A stretch of 11,525 nucleotides of DNA from Tardiphaga sp. (lineage in GTDB: Bacteria > Pseudomonadota > Alphaproteobacteria > Rhizobiales > Xanthobacteraceae): NCBI GenBank assembly GCA_014377915.1, contig JACMOT010000567.1, positions 1-11,525 on the forward strand. The letters are read 5' to 3'. Below are positions 1 through 4,071 of the stretch, in pieces. Position 1 is the stretch's first letter, and each line of letters begins with the position of its first letter. Below the pieces are notes generated by a model that had not been told where the DNA came from, did not search any database, and saw nothing but the letters and a program-made list of their open reading frames with translations. Position numbers and translations under genes: made by a program.

Positions 1-744
1 CATCTGGTAGGTTCGCTTGTCGCCGGTCAGCGTCTTGGCCGAGCCGATCGCGTCGCGGAACGGGCCGTAGAAGGCCGAGGCGTATTTCGCGGCATAGGCC
101 ATGATCTGCACGTCGAGGAAACCGGCGGCATCCAGACCGGCGCGGATCGCGGCGACGCGGCCGTCCATCATGTCGGAGGGCGCGATGACGTCGCAGCCGG
201 CCTCCGCCTGCACCAGCGCCTGGCGCACCAAGACGGCGACGGTCTCGTCGTTGAGGATGCGTCCATCGCGCAGCAGCCCGTCATGGCCATGGCTGGTGAA
301 GGGGTCGAGCGCCACGTCGCACAAGATTCCGAGTTCGGGAAATTCCTGCTTGATGGCCCGTACCGACTGGCACACCAGATTGCCGCCATTGCAGGCCTCG
401 GAGCCGACATCGTCGCGCAGCGACGGCTCGGTATAGGGGAACAGCGCGATGCAGGGGATATCGAGCTTCATGGCGCGCTCGGCGTCGCGCACCGCCTGGT
501 CGACGCTGAGGCGCTGCACGCCGGGCATCGAGGCGATGTCGGCCCGCGTATTGTGACCGTCGATCACGAATAGCGGCCAGATCAGGTCGTCGGTGGTCAG
601 CACGTTCTCGCGCACCAGCCGGCGGGCCCATTCGGATTTGCGGTTGCGGCGCGGACGCACGGTCAGCTCGAGCGACGGGGCGGTGGCGAACGGTTGCAAG
701 GAGGGATCGCGCATCTCGATGGGTCGCCCGAATTTGATCGCCAT
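1..744 (-). CDS. hemB: Porphobilinogen synthase (delta-aminolevulinate dehydratase), 3' end outside window
   Basis: This cytosolic enzyme condenses two 5-aminolevulinate molecules into porphobilinogen, the second common step of haem, cobalamin and bacteriochlorophyll synthesis. The 248 residues seen cover about 70% of the usual 340-355. The metal site is the alanine/aspartate-rich kind: D143, A145, L, D147, P, F, then HGHDG at 152-156. That is the magnesium-type pattern known from Bradyrhizobium, and it lacks the cysteines of zinc enzymes. The first Schiff-base lysine falls in AYAAKYASAFYGPFRDA (K220). The second lies beyond the edge, because the frame is open through base 1. The ATG at 744 is preceded by AGGAGAGA (751-758) on the minus strand, a convincing ribosome binding site. 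The gene is divergent from the DUF6163-type gene. In Bradyrhizobium hemB is iron-regulated through Irr, but I see no clear Irr box here. Confidence 0.97.
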   Translation of the reverse strand, partial: MAIKFGRPIEMRDPSLQPFATAPSLELTVRPRRNRKSEWARRLVRENVLTTDDLIWPLFVIDGHNTRADIASMPGVQRLSVDQAVRDAERAMKLDIPCIALFPYTEPSLRDDVGSEACNGGNLVCQSVRAIKQEFPELGILCDVALDPFTSHGHDGLLRDGRILNDETVAVLVRQALVQAEAGCDVIAPSDMMDGRVAAIRAGLDAAGFLDVQIMAYAAKYASAFYGPFRDAIGSAKTLTGDKRTYQM

Positions 745-786
745 GTACCGTCTCTCCTGAAACCGCGCAGATTTGACACCGTTCAA

Positions 787-815
787 CCCTAGCACCCCGA
801 GCCCCGGTTCGTCAC
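787..815 (-). promoter_or_regulatory. Candidate hemB promoter
   Basis: Read on the minus strand, GTGACG (810-815) and CTAGGG (787-792) are separated by 17 bp, about 40 bp upstream of the hemB start. The -35 matches TTGACA at four of six bases. The -10 resembles the CTAxxx type common in rhizobia but is weak. Position and spacing make it plausible; it was found by eye only. Confidence 0.35.
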
Positions 816-817
816 CG

Positions 818-833
818 CGGACCACACGGTCCG
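818..833. promoter_or_regulatory. Inverted repeat next to the hemB -35 (possible operator)
   Basis: CGGACC and GGTCCG form perfect 6-bp arms around ACAC. The repeat lies 2 bp upstream of the candidate hemB -35 and about 50 bp before the divergent membrane-protein gene, so a bound protein could affect either. It does not resemble the AT-rich Irr iron control element. The binding factor, if any, is unknown. Confidence 0.3.
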
Positions 834-883
834 GGCAATTGATTTTGCCGCCCCGAAGGCCCACAAAACCCCCATGAAGCGAG

Positions 884-1378
884 ATGTCCTTTCCTTTTCG
901 TCCGGTGGCCCCGATGCCTGAGCCCATGTCACGCGATCCGACGACGCGCGACCGTGCGATGTCGGTGGCGGCGATCTCCTCGGAGCGGATCGAATCCGAC
1001 GAGAACGCCTGGACCAGGCGACTGGTACTGTTCCTGCGCGTGATGGCGGTGCTGTCGATGGGGCAGGGCCTGTATCACTGGGCGCAGGTCACCGGCTTTG
1101 TCGGCACCGAGGACGAAGCCTTCGAAGTGCAGAGCATGGCGTGGCAGACCTCGACGGTCTACTTCGCGGTGATCGAACTGGTCGGCGCGGTCGGGCTGTG
1201 GCTGGCGACGCCGTGGGGCGCGGTGGTATGGCTCACCACCGTGGTATCGATGGCGGTGATCGAACTGATGTTTCCGACCATCTATGGCGGCAACCTGTTG
1301 GTCGTCGGCATCCAGGCGGCGTTTCTCGCCGCCTATCTGGCGCTGGCCTGGATGGCCGCGCGCGAGCGGCCGCCATAG
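884..1378 (+). CDS. Four-helix membrane protein, DUF6163 type
   Basis: This 164-residue protein has a polar N-terminus of about 45 residues followed by four hydrophobic segments, near residues 46-66, 88-108, 111-130 and 136-157. It has no catalytic motif or signal peptide that I recognise. I recall such proteins in alphaproteobacteria under the name DUF6163, often near hemB and the ldtR-type regulator; this is memory, not a search. The start is uncertain. ATG 884 gives the longest form, but ATG codons also lie in frame at 914, 926 and 959, none with a strong ribosome binding site. All four lie before the first membrane segment, so the membrane part is unaffected. The gene is divergent from hemB and is followed by a long non-coding stretch. 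Function is unknown; integral inner-membrane location is the only safe inference. Confidence 0.8.
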   Translation: MSFPFRPVAPMPEPMSRDPTTRDRAMSVAAISSERIESDENAWTRRLVLFLRVMAVLSMGQGLYHWAQVTGFVGTEDEAFEVQSMAWQTSTVYFAVIELVGAVGLWLATPWGAVVWLTTVVSMAVIELMFPTIYGGNLLVVGIQAAFLAAYLALAWMAARERPP

Positions 1379-1868
1379 CGCGACGCGTCGGTCACTTTCC
1401 TGCAAGCAATGCGGGTGTCCTCGCTCGCGCATGATGCACCCGTCGGATTTCAGAACTTGAATTTCCGTCGCGCGTCGAATGATAAACGCGCAGCACCCGA
1501 TTTGCGGCGACAAGCGGCGCCGATTGCGTAAAATTTTCGGATTATTCCAGCGGTCTGAAATCGTAACGTTTGAGTCACCCTAACGCCGCGGTCACTTGTG
1601 TTACGCCAACCTTTCAAATTTGAGCGATGCTGTTTCGCAATGCGACAGAATCCGCGGACAAAGCTGGAACGGGCCGCGCGCAGCATGAATCAAACGTTGC
1701 AAAAAGCCCTTTATTCATGGGCTTAATACGCGATTCACCGTCGCAAATTCATGATCTCTTTATTGTCTTATTTAAGCGGTTGTTGAAGCGCGCCCCTTAA
1801 GTTGGCCCTATCAGACGGGACAAAAGTTTCGTCGAATAAGTCGATAAAAACGACAACAGGGGTCAGTC
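1379..1868. other. 490-bp intergenic region upstream of the MarR gene
   Basis: No convincing reading frame or RNA gene is visible. The right-hand part (about 1680-1860) is clearly richer in A and T than neighbouring coding DNA. It probably holds the promoter of the MarR gene, but no -35/-10 pair stands out. Two small symmetric elements are present: the palindrome TCAAATTTGA (1614-1623) and a 6-bp inverted repeat at 1704-1724. Nothing shows that either is an operator. Confidence 0.6.
1704..1724. repeat. Short inverted repeat in the ldtR leader region
   Basis: AAGCCC (1704-1709) and GGGCTT (1719-1724) are perfect 6-bp arms around a 9-nt AT-rich loop, about 145 bp upstream of the MarR start. 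It could be an operator half-site pair or a weak RNA hairpin. No long T-run follows, so a terminator is unlikely. Confidence 0.3.
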
Positions 1869-2381
1869 ATGATGAAAGCCGTAGCCACGGTAGAAAGCGT
1901 CGATCTTGTTCCGGGACAGGCACCGGTGCAGCCGCTTTACCTCGAGGCCTTGACGCTGGTGGAGCGTCTGCATCGCCGCCTGCTCGATGTCATCAAGGAC
2001 GAGTTCGATCGCCGCGGCCGCGCTGATATCAACTCGGTACAGGCGCTGCTGCTGTACAATATCGGCGACAAGGAATTGACCGCCGGCGAGCTGCGCACCC
2101 GCGGCTACTATCTCGGCTCCAACGTCTCCTACAATCTGAAGAAGCTGGTCGAACTCGGCTTCCTCGATCATCAGCGTTCGCGCGTCGATCGCCGCTCGGT
2201 GCGCATTCGCCTGACCGCGCAGGGCCAGGAAATCCGCCACATCGTCGACGCGCTGTATCAGAAGCACGTCAAGACGGTGGAGCAGGTCGGCGGCATTTCC
2301 AACGAGGAATTCGCCACGCTGAACAAGTCGCTGCACCGCCTCGAGCGTTTCTGGACCGACCAGATCCTGTATCGCCTTTGA
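1869..2381 (+). CDS. ldtR: MarR-family winged-helix regulator, LdtR type
   Basis: This is a 170-residue cytosolic DNA-binding protein. Residues 24-66 form the N-terminal dimerisation part. A winged helix-turn-helix follows: TAGELRTRGYYLGSNVSYNL (71-90) includes the start of the recognition helix, and the wing RSRVDRRSVRIRLT (103-116) carries the conserved Asp-Arg-Arg of MarR proteins. A C-terminal helical region (118-170) completes the dimer interface. Its length and the YYLGSNVSYNLKKL stretch match what I know of LdtR, which in Liberibacter activates an L,D-transpeptidase gene and affects osmotic tolerance. No L,D-transpeptidase gene is in this window. AGGGG (1858-1862) lies 6 nt before ATG 1869, with a second ATG directly behind it. 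Translation could begin at either, changing one residue. The family is certain; the LdtR assignment is likely. Confidence 0.88.
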   Translation: MMKAVATVESVDLVPGQAPVQPLYLEALTLVERLHRRLLDVIKDEFDRRGRADINSVQALLLYNIGDKELTAGELRTRGYYLGSNVSYNLKKLVELGFLDHQRSRVDRRSVRIRLTAQGQEIRHIVDALYQKHVKTVEQVGGISNEEFATLNKSLHRLERFWTDQILYRL

Positions 2382-2491
2382 GAACGAATCGGTAGTTCAC
2401 GACGGGCAGGGCGCGGGCCATAAGCCAACCAGCCCGTCACGCGGCAGCCGCCATGTCCTGCCACGAAACACTTCGCCGGATCTCCCGGTCG

Positions 2492-2522
2492 ATCGGTCTT
2501 CCCGTGAGGGGAGGCCGATTTT
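2492..2522 (+). terminator. Rho-independent terminator downstream of ldtR
   Basis: A 12-bp stem (2492-2503 with 2508-2519, including two G-U pairs) closes on the tetraloop GTGA and runs into TTTT (2519-2522). It lies 110 nt beyond the ldtR stop, so the ldtR transcript should have a long 3' untranslated tail. An unannotated small RNA ending here is also possible. Confidence 0.7.
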
Positions 2523-2785
2523 CGTCGTCGATAGTGAGCGATCGCGAGCGATTCGGACGGCGCCCCTGGCGCGGCCCGGCGGTAAAATGGCCTCCCGAAG
2601 TACCGTGTACACGCATAACTGCGTCTTGCATTTCCGGCGGCGATGGGTTTTAAGCCCGATGACTTCCATCACCGCAGGCCTGAAAGAGCAGTGCGCTGCG
2701 TGGTTTCACCGCATGTCAGGCCGAGGTGCACCTCGCATAGCTCGCGCTCAGACCCGGTCTACCCCCACCCATAAAGGTATTTAAG
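2523..2785. other. Intergenic region upstream of the HU gene
   Basis: No protein-coding potential is visible. The stretch contains the perfect 10-bp palindrome CGTGTACACG (2604-2613), a candidate promoter (2626-2654) and a probable leader of about 125 nt before the HU start. AAAGG (2773-2777) is the likely ribosome binding site, 8 nt before the ATG. Confidence 0.5.
2626..2654 (+). promoter_or_regulatory. Candidate promoter for the HU gene
   Basis: TTGCAT (2626-2631) and TTTAAG (2649-2654) are separated by 17 bp. They match the sigma-70 consensus at about three and four of six bases. The palindrome CGTGTACACG ends 12 bp upstream of the -35. A start near 2661 would give a leader of about 125 nt. 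Confidence 0.35.
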
Positions 2786-3082
2786 ATGGCCAAGATGACC
2801 AAGAACCAGCTGATCGATGCGATCGCTGAAGGTACCCAGATTTCCAAGAGCGACGTCAAGGCCGTCATCGAGCAGATGGCGACCGTGGGTTACAAGGAAC
2901 TCAACGAGTCCGGCGAGTTCGTGATTCCCGGTTTCGCCAAGATCACCGTCGTCAACAAGCCGGCCACCGAGGCCCGCACCGGCGTCAATCCCTTCACCAA
3001 AGAGCCGATGGAATTCGCCGCCAAGCCGGCCAGCAAGTCGGTCAAGGCCTCGCCGCTGAAGGTTGCCAAGGACGCCGTCTGA
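2786..3082 (+). CDS. HU-family nucleoid DNA-binding protein
   Basis: This 98-residue basic protein should act as a dimer that bends DNA and compacts the nucleoid. Residues 4-45 form the helical dimer body (MTKNQLIDAIAEGTQISKSD), and 46-60 enter the beta arm (VIPGFAKITVVNKPA). The arm tip RTGVNPF (64-70) holds the Asn-Pro pair whose proline intercalates into DNA in HU and IHF. The C-terminal 20 residues are Lys/Ala/Ser-rich and somewhat longer than the usual 90-residue HU, which could add non-specific DNA contacts. The glycine-rich arm consensus after NP is altered to FTKEPMEF, so this is a divergent HU, not a textbook HupA/HupB. The gene stands alone, with long spacers on both sides. The family is certain; the paralogue name is not. 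Confidence 0.93.
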   Translation: MAKMTKNQLIDAIAEGTQISKSDVKAVIEQMATVGYKELNESGEFVIPGFAKITVVNKPATEARTGVNPFTKEPMEFAAKPASKSVKASPLKVAKDAV

Positions 3083-3125
3083 CAACGACGTCGTCCACCG
3101 CGTGATCGCTGAAACTTCGGCGAGT

Positions 3126-3163
3126 TGACATTCGTGGCACCTGCAAGGGGGCTGCGAATGTCA
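3126..3163. repeat. 9-bp inverted repeat downstream of HU
   Basis: TGACATTCG (3126-3134) and CGAATGTCA (3155-3163) are perfect arms around a 20-nt loop. No T-run follows on either strand, so it is not a standard intrinsic terminator. It may form a stable 3' end structure of the HU mRNA, or be a regulatory or small-RNA element. Confidence 0.4.
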
Positions 3164-3357
3164 CCATCGCGGAGGCCATGCCGCATGGTCGCGGGCGCGA
3201 CGACGAGATTCCGAGATTCAATGAGAACAGCCGGCTCATTCGCCCCCGCCGTTGCCGTGCATCCCGGGTGACACGCGACCTGCCAGAGCCGACCCGTCGC
3301 TTGTGAATATCCGAGCGGCCAACGCTGTATCACCCAGCTTTAAAATATTCCGACGCG

Positions 3358-3373
3358 ATGGAACTTGTTCCAT
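3358..3373. promoter_or_regulatory. 16-bp palindrome upstream of the small-protein pair (possible operator)
   Basis: ATGGAAC-TT-GTTCCAT has perfect 7-bp arms and ends 37 bp before the first start codon. TAAAAT (3341-3346), a 5/6 match to a -10, lies 11 bp upstream. If that is the promoter, the palindrome covers roughly +5 to +20, a typical repressor site. The GGAAC within it also resembles the -35 of EcfG general-stress promoters, but the matching -10 is poor. Confidence 0.45.
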
Positions 3374-3410
3374 GTCCCGCGCTTTATCCCCGCAACCGGA
3401 GGGAGTGAGC

Positions 3411-3635
3411 ATGCTGGTCGAGCGCGGGTTGCAGGTGCTGAACGTCGAGGCGGTCGGCGACGCCTATGCCATTGCTTCCAATTATCTGCGCCGGTCCGGC
3501 GCCATCTCCGACACCTCCGTCACCAATGACCGGCTGCTGGAGATCATCGTGCGGATGTTCAATGGCGGCGAAGGCAACCGTCTGCGCCTCGGCAACAGAG
3601 CGATCACGAAATTCCAGTCGACCCGCACCTCCTGA
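3411..3635 (+). CDS. Small hypothetical protein 1 of a tandem pair
   Basis: I do not recognise this 74-residue protein. Start 3411 is chosen because GGAGGGAG (3398-3405) sits 5 nt upstream; the frame is open further back, but without such a site. The sequence is soluble-looking, with a helical N-terminal half and the motif MFNGGEGNRLRL at 49-60. The next gene's product aligns with it without gaps around this motif. Shared positions include an aromatic before Asn/Asp-Gly-Gly-Glu, then Arg-Leu, then a Thr seven residues beyond the Arg. The stop codon overlaps the first possible ATG of that gene (TGATG at 3633-3637), so translation of the two is probably coupled. The upstream palindrome suggests regulated expression. 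No function can be stated. Confidence 0.7.
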   Translation: MLVERGLQVLNVEAVGDAYAIASNYLRRSGAISDTSVTNDRLLEIIVRMFNGGEGNRLRLGNRAITKFQSTRTS

Positions 3636-3658
3636 TGTCCAACGAGGAAGACAGCCCC

Positions 3659-3880
3659 ATGCAGACCGCGATCGATCGCATCATGCACACCTATGACATG
3701 ATGGTGAACCGCACCCAGGCCGCCAGCTCGGAAGCCCGCGGCAAGGTCACGGATTACATCACGTCGCTGTTCGACGGCGGCGAGAAGGATCCGCATCGGC
3801 TGACCGTTTATGGCCTGACCTATCTGCGCGAGCTCGACGGCAGCAATGATCCGGTGAAGGCCGGATTTACCGGGCTCTGA
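3659..3880 (+). CDS. Small hypothetical protein 2 of a tandem pair
   Basis: This unrecognised 73-residue protein contains LFDGGEKDPHRLTVYGLTYL (37-56), which aligns without gaps to the core of the preceding protein. The N-terminal half is predicted helical by eye and Met-rich (MHTYDMM). Two starts are possible. ATG 3635 overlaps the upstream stop and would give 81 residues. ATG 3659 has GAGGAAG (3644-3650) 8 nt upstream and is preferred. The two genes clearly form one transcription unit ending at the hairpin at 3912-3948. No membrane segment, signal peptide or cysteine motif is present. The shared core suggests both belong to one uncharacterised small-protein family and may pair or act together; that is inference. 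Confidence 0.7.
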   Translation: MQTAIDRIMHTYDMMVNRTQAASSEARGKVTDYITSLFDGGEKDPHRLTVYGLTYLRELDGSNDPVKAGFTGL

Positions 3881-3911
3881 GGCAAGCGTTTCATTCAATT
3901 GAAGTGTAGTT

Positions 3912-3948
3912 CGAAATGCCCGGCCTCGTGCCGGGCATTTCGTGTTTT
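3912..3948 (+). terminator. Strong intrinsic terminator after the small-protein pair
   Basis: A perfect 13-bp GC-rich stem (3912-3924 with 3930-3942) closes on CTCGT and is followed by TGTTTT. It begins 31 nt after the second small gene and is oriented to end that transcript. Read from the minus strand the stem is identical but lacks a T-run, so it would act only weakly on the converging hydroxylase transcript. Confidence 0.88.
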
Positions 3949-3960
3949 GCCGAAGGGCAG

Positions 3961-4042
3961 GGTGGGCAAAGGCGCTGTTGCGCCGTGTCCACGCATTCAT
4001 GCGAATTGTAGAACGGGTGGGCACGCTTCGCTTTGCCCGCAC
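3961..4042. repeat. Pair of REP-like palindromic elements between convergent genes
   Basis: Two related imperfect palindromes both begin with GTGGGCA. The first (3962-3992) has outer arms GTGGGCA and TGTCCAC around an inner GGCGC-TGTT-GCGCC hairpin. The second (4017-4040) has arms GTGGGCA and TGCCCGC around CGCTTCGCTT. A 12-bp palindrome, CGCAT-TC-ATGCG (3992-4003), lies between them. The GTGGGCA/CGCTTCGC vocabulary is one I associate with dispersed intergenic repeats in Bradyrhizobium; copy number here cannot be tested. Confidence 0.55.
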
Positions 4043-4071
4043 TGCATGGTCGCGCGCTGCGCGGCCGCGGA

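Larger units (their letters stand above)
3083..3410. other. Intergenic region between HU and the small-protein pair
   Basis: No gene is evident. Just after HU is a weak hairpin (TCGCTGAA 3106-3113 with TTCGGCGA 3116-3123), then a 9-bp inverted repeat (3126-3163). The right end carries an AT-rich stretch with TAAAAT (3341-3346), a possible -10, and the palindrome at 3358-3373. A frame open from 3252 reads through here, but its good ribosome binding site is at 3398-3405, just before ATG 3411. Confidence 0.5.

Noticed and set aside
745..883. Irr iron control element upstream of hemB
   Set aside because: No AT-rich TTTAGAA/TTCTAAA-type inverted repeat is visible in the divergent spacer.
2453..2784. 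Short frames of 60-90 codons between ldtR and HU
   Set aside because: They cross the terminator hairpin, have no ribosome binding sites and no recognisable sequence.
3360..3385. EcfG-type general stress promoter (GGAAC -35)
   Set aside because: GGAAC is present, but 16-17 bp downstream the sequence is GCTT rather than CGTT, and GGAAC is explained by the palindrome.
3252..3410. Upstream extension of the first small protein to 127 residues
   Set aside because: It crosses the palindrome and promoter-like region and has no ribosome binding site, while ATG 3411 has a very good one.
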